Shown here piece by piece: positions 35,662 to 44,300 of a stretch of DNA of 64,000 bases. The position numbers and the translations under genes were made by a program. Origin of the DNA: Haloferula luteola (lineage in GTDB: Bacteria; Verrucomicrobiota; Verrucomicrobiia; Verrucomicrobiales; Akkermansiaceae). The stretch lies in contig NZ_JACHFD010000011.1 of NCBI RefSeq assembly GCF_014201715.1, positions 62,001-126,000 of the forward strand, given 5' to 3'. Below the pieces are notes generated by a model. The model worked only from the letters and a program-made list of their open reading frames with translations, was not told the origin of the DNA and searched no databases. Within the stretch, counting starts at the first letter, position 1. The number at the start of each line of letters is the position of its first letter.

Positions 35662-38229
35662 ATGGGCCAGATTCGCCACATTGCCGGCATGACCCCCCCT
35701 CAACTCGATGCCTTTGGAGAAAGGGAGCTGCTCGATTCGGGCCCGTGTGGAACGGTGTTCCGTGCGGTGCGTACGGATGGGGTGGTCACGGCGGTGAAGC
35801 TTCTGGATGGCATGGCCATCAATCGACCCCTGCTCGAAGCGGCCTGCGCTCGATTGGAAGAAGGAGGATGGCCGGCTGGGGTGGTGCCTGTTTTGGAAGC
35901 CGACTTTCGTACACGACCCGCGGTACGAGTGACAGCATGCCTGGCAGATCGGCAGGAAGATGGAACATGGAGACCCCGCAGTTTGCAGCATCGGCTGGAC
36001 GATTTTCCGGGCGAGGGATCGTGGGAAATGGTGAGGCGGCTCACCCGGGCACTCGCTGCGCTGCATGCGCGGCAGGTCGCACACGGGAACTTGAAGCCGG
36101 GGAATGTATTTTTTGACGACTCCGGGGAGGTGGCATTGATCGACTGGTGTCTTGGACACATGCCGGGGATCGCGAACCACCAGTTCACCGATGCGATCCT
36201 TTATCAGTCACCTGAGCAACTGAGGTCGCCTGAAGGCTATGAGGATCAGCGGGGGTATCGTTGGGATGTGTATGCCTTGGGAGCCATGGCATTTCGGTTG
36301 GTGACGGGACAGTTCCCCCGCTGCCACTCGACTTTCAGCCAGGTGGCCCCTGAACCGGGCACCACGCATCGCGACGGTATTGCTGCGGATTTGGGGAAAA
36401 TCGCATCCACGGTGGAGGCCCAGGCGGAATTGCATTGGCCCGAGTCTCCGGTGACCGACCGAGAGCGTCGGGATCGTGAAATCGTGGAACGTTGCTTGGC
36501 GTTGGATCCTCTCTCTCGGCCGGCCAATGCGATGGAGGTCGAGCGGCTGTTTCAGGAAGTCGAAAGTGAAGCGACAGGGCTGCAGGCGATGGAGGATGCG
36601 CTGGATCAGCGTCGACGTGCCCGCAAGGCGGCTTTTCGCTACAAGGTGATGGCAGGGGTGACGCTGGCCGCGGCGGCGTTGGGTTTCGTGCTGTGGCGAA
36701 GCGCAGTTTCGGGTGCGGATCGATTGACGGCCAGTCACACTCGCGAGATGGAGTCGAAGCAACGCAAGTTGGAAGCGGCGACTCGAGAATTGGGACGATT
36801 GAACACGGTGGCGCAGGAGGCGACGGCGCAGTTGCGCTCAGGAGAGTCGACTTGGTTGGCGCGCTTGGAAGCATCGCGAGATATTGGGGATCGACTCTTT
36901 GGTTGGGCGGTGGAGGAGGGGGATCCTCGCTTGCCGCCGTTGCAGGGGAGAATGCTTCGTCTCCAAAGGTTGGAGCGATTTTATCAAAGCTTTGTGGATC
37001 GGACTGCGGAGATTTCCGAGCTCTCGGACGAGCGGTCGAGGGCGTTGCTGCAACTTGCCGAGATTTCGTTGGCGATGGGCGAGCCGGAGGTGGCGGAAGA
37101 GCGTTTTCAACGGGCGCTGAGTGAGGCGACGGAATGGGAGGCGAATGCCGGGCTCGATCTGCGGTTGGCAACGGATCGATTGAGCCTCGCCATGCTTTTG
37201 CAGGAGAAGGAAGATCCACGCACTCTGGAAGCTTTTGATTCCGCGCGGAATGCCTTGAAAAAGGTGCCGAAGTCGCAAGTGGATGCTGATCGAGTCGATT
37301 ATCTTCTCGCGACCTTGGAGTTGAAGCAATCGGAGTGGCTCGCGGCTCACGGGAGTGAGGAAGAGGCGTTGGCGCGGTTGTTGCGTGCGACGGAGGAACT
37401 CAATCGGCTGGCGGATCAGCGACCGGAAGCTCCCATTCTGGGATCCGAACTGGTTGCTTGTTACCTCGCCTCCGCCAATCTCCTCGATGGGATGGGTGAG
37501 CTGGGGGACGCCCGAGATTTGCGCGAGCTCGCGTCTTCGAAGTTGCTGAAGTTGATCGCCGAGCGTCCTGATGATTTTCAACTGCGCCTTGAATTGGCGG
37601 GTTGCTACGGTGCTGTGGCGGAGTCTTCGTTGATTGCGGGCGATATCAAGCGGGCGGAGTCGATGGCCTTGGGAGCGACCAAATTGCTGACGGATCTCCT
37701 GCCGATGCGGCCTGATAATGTCCTGACGAAGGTTCGTCTCGCAGCGCAGAATGGGTTGTTGGCTGGCATTCTTCGAGATCGCGGAGATTCAGATGGCGCC
37801 ATGGATCACTACAATGAGGGGCTGCGGCTGCTGGAAGGGCTGACGGTGGGTGAAAACGCCCAACCGGGAGCGGTGTTTCGATATGCTCTCCTGACTTGGG
37901 AAAAGGGTCGCATGGTGGGTTTTGGCGGGGATCGCAAAGCAGAAATTGGCTTCGAGCAGAATGCCCTAGGGATGTTGGCGGACTTGTTGGAAACCCCGTA
38001 TGGAGTCACCCGCGCCGAGCAAATTCAGCGTTCGCGGGGCTATATCCTCGGAGACCTGGGGCATGCGGCGGAGATGAGTGGCGACAAGCAACTTTCGTCC
38101 GAGACCTTCACGGAGGCGGTGAGGCTTTGGGAGGAGTTGCATCGGGAGCGCCCGGATAGCGAGGAGTACGAGGAAGCCCTTGCTTGGAATCGACAGCGCC
38201 TCGCCGAGTTTCGGCCACACGGACCATGA
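35662..38229 (+). CDS. Predicted membrane pseudokinase with a TPR-like C-terminal region
   Basis: An 855-residue protein. Residues 15-300 form a protein-kinase fold: glycine loop DSGPCGTVFRA, ATP Lys46 in AVKLLDG, H141-G142-N143 in HGNLKPGNVF (canonical HRDLKPEN), Asp161 in IDWCLG (canonical DFG) and YQSPEQ after it. The catalytic Asp is replaced by Asn, so catalysis is doubtful. A membrane helix follows at 327-346, then about 500 residues of helical, TPR-like repeats. The start is ATG 35662; ATG 35689 and TTG 35629 are possible. The TGA overlaps the start of the next gene (38226). Confidence 0.75.
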   Translation: MGQIRHIAGMTPPQLDAFGERELLDSGPCGTVFRAVRTDGVVTAVKLLDGMAINRPLLEAACARLEEGGWPAGVVPVLEADFRTRPAVRVTACLADRQEDGTWRPRSLQHRLDDFPGEGSWEMVRRLTRALAALHARQVAHGNLKPGNVFFDDSGEVALIDWCLGHMPGIANHQFTDAILYQSPEQLRSPEGYEDQRGYRWDVYALGAMAFRLVTGQFPRCHSTFSQVAPEPGTTHRDGIAADLGKIASTVEAQAELHWPESPVTDRERRDREIVERCLALDPLSRPANAMEVERLFQEVESEATGLQAMEDALDQRRRARKAAFRYKVMAGVTLAAAALGFVLWRSAVSGADRLTASHTREMESKQRKLEAATRELGRLNTVAQEATAQLRSGESTWLARLEASRDIGDRLFGWAVEEGDPRLPPLQGRMLRLQRLERFYQSFVDRTAEISELSDERSRALLQLAEISLAMGEPEVAEERFQRALSEATEWEANAGLDLRLATDRLSLAMLLQEKEDPRTLEAFDSARNALKKVPKSQVDADRVDYLLATLELKQSEWLAAHGSEEEALARLLRATEELNRLADQRPEAPILGSELVACYLASANLLDGMGELGDARDLRELASSKLLKLIAERPDDFQLRLELAGCYGAVAESSLIAGDIKRAESMALGATKLLTDLLPMRPDNVLTKVRLAAQNGLLAGILRDRGDSDGAMDHYNEGLRLLEGLTVGENAQPGAVFRYALLTWEKGRMVGFGGDRKAEIGFEQNALGMLADLLETPYGVTRAEQIQRSRGYILGDLGHAAEMSGDKQLSSETFTEAVRLWEELHRERPDSEEYEEALAWNRQRLAEFRPHGP

Positions 38230-39122
38230 ATTCGGAACTCTCGCGATTGCGAAAGGCAGTCTCGCGCTCGTTTGATTTGTCGATGGCACTCTTGCCGGGA
38301 CCGATGCGCGATCCTGTCAGTGTCGGTTACCTCTTGGCACGGGCGAGTGATACGTTGGCGGACACCTCGGGCGTTTCCATTGCGGAGCGAAAGGAAGCGC
38401 TTGTGACATTTGGCGAGGTTTTGGAGAAAGGGAACTTCCCTGAAGCGGAGGTGGCTCGATTTTCAAAGCAGTTGGATCACGCAGGGGAGCGCTGTCTCCT
38501 GCAAAGCCTGCCAGAGTGCCTAAGGGCCTATCGTCAGTTGAGCAGCGATTGCCGCGGGCACGTAAGAGAGGTGCTGGAGGTGATTTTATCAGGGCAGAGC
38601 CAAGACCTCGATCGGGGCATCTCAGGGACCTGGGTTGCGGAGAGTGACGCTGAGTTGGAAGACTATTGTTGGCGGGTGGCGGGCTGTGTCGGGCGATTTT
38701 GGACCCGCGTGGGGTTTTCGACTCTTGGTGCTGGCTACTCCGATGAAAGTCCGGAGACGCTAGAGGCATTGGGCACTCGCTACGGCAAGGGTCTCCAGTT
38801 GATCAATATCCTCAGGGATCTTCCGAAGGACCGGTCGTTGGGGCGATGTTACCTGCCCGTGGAGAACCCCCTCGATCCAAGGGAGGTCGCGATGGTTGCC
38901 CGGAAGTGGCGAGATCAGGCGGCGGAATGGCTGCAGGATGGGGACCGCTACGCGACGGCATTGAAATCGCGGCGATTGAGGGCAGCCAGTGGGCTGCCGG
39001 CTCGAATTGGGTGGGAGACCCTGAAGCGGCTCGATCAAGCAGATGCCGAAGCTCTGGAGCGTGGTGTCAAAGTCGAACGAAGCGTGGTGTGGCGATGTTT
39101 GTGGGAATCGCTCTTGTGGTGA
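38226..39122 (+). CDS. Squalene/phytoene synthase family enzyme
   Basis: A 298-residue protein with both Asp-rich Mg/diphosphate motifs: DTLAD near residues 42-46 and the second motif in QLINILRDLPKDRSLGRCYLP near residue 195. These enzymes condense two prenyl diphosphates head to head. Whether it makes squalene, phytoene or another product is not clear; residues are closer to squalene-synthase type. The ATG at 38226 overlaps the pseudokinase stop (ATGA), suggesting coupled expression. Confidence 0.8.
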   Translation: MNSELSRLRKAVSRSFDLSMALLPGPMRDPVSVGYLLARASDTLADTSGVSIAERKEALVTFGEVLEKGNFPEAEVARFSKQLDHAGERCLLQSLPECLRAYRQLSSDCRGHVREVLEVILSGQSQDLDRGISGTWVAESDAELEDYCWRVAGCVGRFWTRVGFSTLGAGYSDESPETLEALGTRYGKGLQLINILRDLPKDRSLGRCYLPVENPLDPREVAMVARKWRDQAAEWLQDGDRYATALKSRRLRAASGLPARIGWETLKRLDQADAEALERGVKVERSVVWRCLWESLLW

Positions 39123-39170
39123 GTTCACGGATGCCGTGAACTCTGGATTTCTTACCTCCCCCTCCATCGA

Positions 39171-39836
39171 ATGCTCAGCAGCACGGTCGAAAACTATCTC
39201 AAAGCCATCTTACGCCTGTCCGAAGAAGGGGAGCCCGATGCCCCCGTGCCGGCCGGCAAGATTGCCGAAGCCCTGGCGGTGACGCCTGGAACCATCACCA
39301 CGATGATGAAGCAGTTGAAGCGGGATGGATGGATTGAGTATATCCCCCGCAAAGGTGTTCATCTCACGGAATCGGGGCGCCGTTCAGCGTTGCAGGTGCT
39401 GCGCAGGCATCGGCTCACTGAGCTCTTTTTGGTGGAAGTGCTGCACCTTGATTGGGCGCATGTCCACGAGGAGGCGGAGGTGTTGGAGCATGTGCTGTCG
39501 GATCGCTTGGTAGAACGGATCGATGAGATGTTGGGACGGCCGGCAGTGGATCCCCACGGAGATCCGATTCCAGATGCGCAGGGGCGGATGCGCGAGGATG
39601 CGACTCGGCGTCTCGACGAATGCTCGGCGGGCGACTACGTCTTGAAGCGAGTGGGTCGTGACGACGCGGAGTTTCTCAACTGGCTGCGTGAGGCTGGCTT
39701 AAAGCCAGGTGCGGAATTCAGATTGCTGCGGCGGGAGCCGCTGGCGGGTGTGATTGAGCTGGAAATCCAAGGGCGCGCCTTGCGGGTCGGAGAGCTGGCG
39801 AGTGCCGTGTTGTGGGTCGAGGGGAAAGCGATTTGA
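39171..39836 (+). CDS. DtxR/MntR-type metal-dependent transcriptional repressor
   Basis: A 221-residue protein. N-terminal winged HTH (VENYLKAILRLSEEGE, AGKIAEALAVTPGTITTMMKQLKRDGWIEYIPRKGV), a dimerisation/metal-binding domain with many His and Glu (RRHRLTELFLVEVLHLDWAHVHEEAEVLEHVLSD) and a C-terminal SH3/FeoA-like domain. It should repress iron or manganese uptake genes when metal-bound. The regulated genes are not obvious here. It starts 48 bp after the synthase gene and converges with nspC. Confidence 0.9.
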   Translation: MLSSTVENYLKAILRLSEEGEPDAPVPAGKIAEALAVTPGTITTMMKQLKRDGWIEYIPRKGVHLTESGRRSALQVLRRHRLTELFLVEVLHLDWAHVHEEAEVLEHVLSDRLVERIDEMLGRPAVDPHGDPIPDAQGRMREDATRRLDECSAGDYVLKRVGRDDAEFLNWLREAGLKPGAEFRLLRREPLAGVIELEIQGRALRVGELASAVLWVEGKAI

Positions 39837-39845
39837 CCGAGCGGA

Positions 39846-41054
39846 TCAGGCGAGACGATCGCGGAAGTCTTGGTAGGAGAATTCGCGGAGGGTCTCCAGC
39901 GATCCGTCCTCGTGTTGGAGGACGATGGAGGGATGCGGTACGCCGTTGAAGGTCGTGGTCTTGACCATGGTGTAGTGAGCCATGTCGTCGAAGACGAGAC
40001 GGTCTCCCGGAACCAAGGGCCGAGGGAAAGCGTAGTCGCCAATCACATCTCCCGCCAAGCAGGTGGGGCCCCCAAGGCGGTAGAGATGGGGGCCGGATTC
40101 CTGCGCAAGGAGGTAGGTCTCCCCTTCCTGGGTGACTGCGGGAAGAGAGCCTTCGGCCGGAGGCTCGACAGCGGTGTCCGACGGTTCGACGAGGTAGACC
40201 TCGGGACGATAGGGCATTTCTAGGACGTCGGGCATGTGCGCGGTGCCTGAAACATCAAGGATGGCCAGTCGATGCCCGGCACTTTCGAAATCATCGATCA
40301 CCTCTGCGCGGAGCACGCCCGTGTGGATCGCAATGGCTTCTCCGGGTTCAAGCCAGACCTCGACTTGATATTTCTCGCGAGCTTCGCGAACGAGACGAAT
40401 GAGGCGGTCGCGGTCGTAGAATGGCTTGGTGATCCAGTGCCCGCCCCCCATGTTAAGGTAGGTGAATTGGGGTGAGCGCAGGAGGTGGCCAAATTTTTCA
40501 TCGACCGCGGCAAGCGTCGTTTCGAGGTCCTCGGATCCCTGTTCGCAGAGGGTGTGAAAATGGAGGCCGCTAAGCCCCGTGAGATCCGCGCCCGCCAACT
40601 GATCGGCCGTTGTTCCCAGTCGGGAGCCTGCCACGCAGGGGTCGTAGAGTGGGGTGGAGCCCGTCGAATGCTGCGGGTTCACGCGCAGGCCGCAATGAAG
40701 TTCGCCTGATCGAAAGCGGGGGTGCGCCATGACCATTTCTCGAAACCGGAACCACTGGGACAGGGAGTTGAAGTCCAGATGAGTGGTGAATTCCAGCAGT
40801 GCTGCGATCTCCTCAGGGGTATAGCCGGGGGAATAGGTGACGACGGCTTTGCCAAAGTGATCGTGCGCAAGTTGGGCCTCCCAAAGACCGGAAGCGCAGC
40901 AGCCATCGAGATCGTCGCGGAGGTAAGGAAATGCTTTCCAACAGGAAAAGCCTTTGAGCGCAATGACCAGCCGGCAACCGGCAGCCTCCTTGACTTCACG
41001 AAGCAGGGCGGAGTTGCGTTTCAGGGCTGCGATGGAGATGACGTAGCTGGCCAC
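39846..41054 (-). CDS. nspC: Carboxynorspermidine decarboxylase
   Basis: A 402-residue PLP enzyme of the alanine-racemase fold. It has the PLP lysine in ALKGFSCW near residue 34, then CCASGLWEAQLA, LNMGGGHWITKPFYDRD, and WLEPGEAIAIHTGV, ending GPTCLAGDVIGDYAF and DMAHYTMVKTTTFNG. It decarboxylates carboxynorspermidine or carboxyspermidine in the polyamine pathway. The start is GTG 41054. Its partner, carboxynorspermidine synthase, lies at 58478-59701, also minus but 18 kb away. Length is normal. Confidence 0.93.
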   Translation of the reverse strand: MASYVISIAALKRNSALLREVKEAAGCRLVIALKGFSCWKAFPYLRDDLDGCCASGLWEAQLAHDHFGKAVVTYSPGYTPEEIAALLEFTTHLDFNSLSQWFRFREMVMAHPRFRSGELHCGLRVNPQHSTGSTPLYDPCVAGSRLGTTADQLAGADLTGLSGLHFHTLCEQGSEDLETTLAAVDEKFGHLLRSPQFTYLNMGGGHWITKPFYDRDRLIRLVREAREKYQVEVWLEPGEAIAIHTGVLRAEVIDDFESAGHRLAILDVSGTAHMPDVLEMPYRPEVYLVEPSDTAVEPPAEGSLPAVTQEGETYLLAQESGPHLYRLGGPTCLAGDVIGDYAFPRPLVPGDRLVFDDMAHYTMVKTTTFNGVPHPSIVLQHEDGSLETLREFSYQDFRDRLA

Positions 41055-41391
41055 GGCGCGAGGTTGAACGGGCTTGGCGGCTCATCCAACACCGAAGATG
41101 GACTCCGTGAGGGAAGGGACGACCCGAATGAACGAAACGGCAGAGCGTTGCCGGAGTCAAACTGTGACGAGAAGGTCGCCAAGCCTGGATTTGCATCGGA
41201 CCAGATCCTTCCAGGATGGCCGAGGTTGGCCGTCAGGGATCAGGTGCCCTGCGGGAACTTGGCGGGTTTCTCGGCCCGGTTGATTCAGAACATGGCCGGT
41301 TTTCGATGTGGATTTCCACTCGGGAAACCGGGGGCCTCTTCCCTTGGCCGGGAAGAGGCTCTTTTTTGGGTCATGCTGGAGGGCAAGAGGA
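41055..41391. other. Intergenic region with an outward plus-strand terminator
   Basis: These 337 bp lie between two minus-strand genes. The only strong element is the terminator at 41334-41367, oriented plus. Potential structured segments on the plus strand are GACTCCG (41101-41107) with CGGAGTC (41152-41158) and CAGGG (41234-41238) with CCCTG (41247-41251). An imperfect long-range pairing of about 41089-41101 with 41298-41312 is possible. I see no credible protein gene. An untranslated RNA is one explanation. Confidence 0.4.
41334..41367 (+). terminator. Rho-independent terminator, plus orientation, no plus-strand gene upstream
   Basis: GCCTCTTCCC (41334-41343) pairs perfectly with GGGAAGAGGC (41350-41359) around TTGGCC, followed by TC and six T. 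It is 25 bp downstream of the stop of the large minus-strand gene. On the minus strand the same hairpin has no T-tract. Confidence 0.8.
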
Positions 41392-44300
41392 TCAATCTGA
41401 GGGGGAATAGAGGATGCGGAGTCGACCAAACCGGTGGCTGGAGGCACTGCCGGTGTCTTGGACCACCACTTGTTCCCATATGGAATCGAGGAAGGTGACT
41501 TGCTCAGTGGAGGTCGAATTCAGCCACGAACCTTCGAGGGAATCGGTGAATTGAACGTCGAACTGATATCCAGCGTCGCGGGCATCGCGTCGCCTCAGAT
41601 AGGTGACTTCGAGCCGTCCCCCTTCTTCGGGACCCAGCCGACGGAATGAGGGAAGCCCCGACGGACCTGTCCCCGAGTTGGTGCTGCCCGGGATGTAGGT
41701 GGGGAGATCCGGTCGGTCAGCTGGCAAATTGAATTGGTAGCGGAGCAGGTTGGCGAGCTGTCCGATGGAAGCGGTTTCGGGAAGCGCGGCTTCCCCTGAA
41801 AGAGACTGCTGACGGGCCCACTCAAGGTAGCCGTCGTCGGCGCGCAGGTAGGTGACTTCGACGGTTTCAGACTCGAGGCTGCCAAGGCCGGGGTCTCCCG
41901 GTGGGATGAGCGCATTGGCGGGGAGCCGGATGCTGATGTGGCCTTCTTCTTGGGGGACCACACGGACTCGGTAGTGATCCCTCTCGCCCCGCAAGTCGCT
42001 CAAGGGGGCTCCGACGGCTTCAAAATTCTCGGTTTGGAGGCCCGTGATTTCCTGATCGGTGGCGAGAGTGATGTCAAAGGGACCGTTGATCAAACCAGAT
42101 GGTCCTGCGAGCTCTGTCCGGATGGGCCGTTGGCCCTCGGTTTCGATGAAATCGGCGGGATCGAGACCCTGAATCCACGAGGCGACCCACTGCACGGCGG
42201 GATCGTCTCGCAATCCTTTGGCAAGAGGCGGCATGGCGGCTCCATTCCCAACGGCATTCATGCGGTGGTGAATGATGGAAAGCGGCACGTCTCCCGGGAC
42301 GATGTAACGTGAATCGGGACCAAGGGCTCCAAACTGCCCTGGTTCCCCATGGATCAAGCCCTGCTCAGAGAGCGGAGTGGTCAGGCGGGCGTCAAAACCC
42401 GGAATGCCTCCGTTCGGTTGGTGGCAGTGCGAGCAATTCGAATCGAGATAAGAGCGCACGCGGAGTGCAAGGGGTGCCGTGGAATCGTCCAGAGCACGGG
42501 ATTGAACATATTGAGCGATTTCTTCGGTCGTCAGGGTTTGATCGAGAATGCCGAGCGCGCTGAAGGTGGCCAGTTGATTGGCTGGCCGGGTGCTGCCTGG
42601 GTAGACGATGTCGTGATTGAAATGCTGGGTGCGGATGCCGAGCGCTTGTCCCGCGGGCTCGGTGTGGCAGGCTAGGCAATCGGTACGGCTCGGATAGTAC
42701 CAGGTTTGTTCGTGTGATCCTCCTTCCGCTTCCTGGATCAGGAAGGTGTGCGTTTGGGATTCGGTCAGGAGTTCCGCGTCGGTTTGTTCTGCATTCCAGC
42801 GGTAGGTGACGGCATATTTGCCCCCGTCTTCCGTTGCGACGATCACCCGGGTCTCCAGGCGGATGGTGAGATCCGGATGGCTTTCGTCGATGGGCAGCTC
42901 GAAGTGTTTGATGGTGATGGTTCCAGCTGGGAATTGCCAATTCCCGTGGGCGTTGAAGGTGATTCGCTCCGTAGGGGAGTCGTGGATCCCATCGTTCGGC
43001 ACGGCAATCCAGCGGCGTTTGTGGGCACCGTCGGACCACAGCGGAGCTACCAAATCGTAGGGTAGAAACCCGGGTGCAGGGGTGAGGGTGGCGAGGTCGC
43101 TGAAGAGGCCCGTTTGTGAAAGCAGTGCGGGTGGTTCAGGAGTGGTGTCTTCGACGGCCAATTGCCAGATGCGGCCGCCTCCATCGCCTTGAAGTTTGAG
43201 GAAATAGAATTCTCCCTGAGCATCCAGTGCGCAGGATGAAGAGCCACTGTAGACAGAGCCCGGACGCATCACACCCAATGAGGTGATTTCTGCGGCAGCG
43301 GACTCGCTGGGAGGATCGACTGCCCAAATGGCAGCACTGACGTTGTCGACCGCTAAGTATTTCCCCCGCAATTCGGGAAGGCGATCACCATGATACACAT
43401 AACCGCCGATGAGACAGCCTCCCTGTGTCCGGTCGTAGGCGATGATGGGCTCTTTCTCGATACCCACGATGGTATCGGGGCGGGCTTTGGGGCCGGCAAT
43501 GTTGCCTTCTCGGAAGGGCCATTGGTAGTTGGCACCAGGAGCCAATAAGTCGATTTCTTCGCGGGCATTCTGACCCGATTCGCCAATCCAAATCAGCCCC
43601 GTTTCCTGGTCTTGGGAAAAGCGGTAGGGCTGGCGCAATCCGAGTGCGAAATATTCTTCCAGGACGTTGGCCACTCCGTCGATGGGTGCCGGGTCGACAA
43701 AAGGATTATCATTCGGAATCGAATAGTGGGCGGTGAAGCTGTCCGGCCATCCGGAGGGTTGGTCATTGTGCTGAAGTGGCTGGCGACGGATGGGATGGGA
43801 AAGGGCTGATTCGGGGTCCACATCGATCCGGAAGATTCCGGAGAACAATCGCTCATCGATCTTCTGAGTTACATTGAACTCATCGTCGGCTCCCCCTTCA
43901 TCGCCGATTGCGAAATACAGATAGCCATCTTGCCCAAAGAGGAGGCAGCCGGAGTCGTGATACATTTGGCGATCGAATTGTTGCACGAGCACAAGCTCCG
44001 ACTCGGGGTTGGCAGCCTCGGAGCCGGGGGGCACTTCGAAGCGGGAGAGTCTCCAATAAGCCCAGTTGTTGTTGCCTCCACTTACGCCCGCACCTCCGTC
44101 GACCACTGCCGCCCGCGGATTCCATTTGTAGGTGATATAGACATAACGTTGTGGGTGATCCGGATCGGAGAACTGAGGGTGAAAGGCCATCCCGGTCATG
44201 CCACAGTCGGAAACCGTGAAAACCCGGGAACGGATATCGAGGAAGGTCTCGAAGCTGTTGGCAGTGGGGGAGGCGTCGAGAACTCGAATGTCGCCTCGTT

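Noticed and set aside
41074..41283. Short Arg-rich plus-strand protein before the orphan terminator
   Set aside because: No RBS, no domain and composition typical of a chance frame.
41055..41391. RNase P RNA, tmRNA or 6S RNA
   Set aside because: The diagnostic conserved sequences of RNase P and tmRNA are absent and I could not build a convincing 6S fold.
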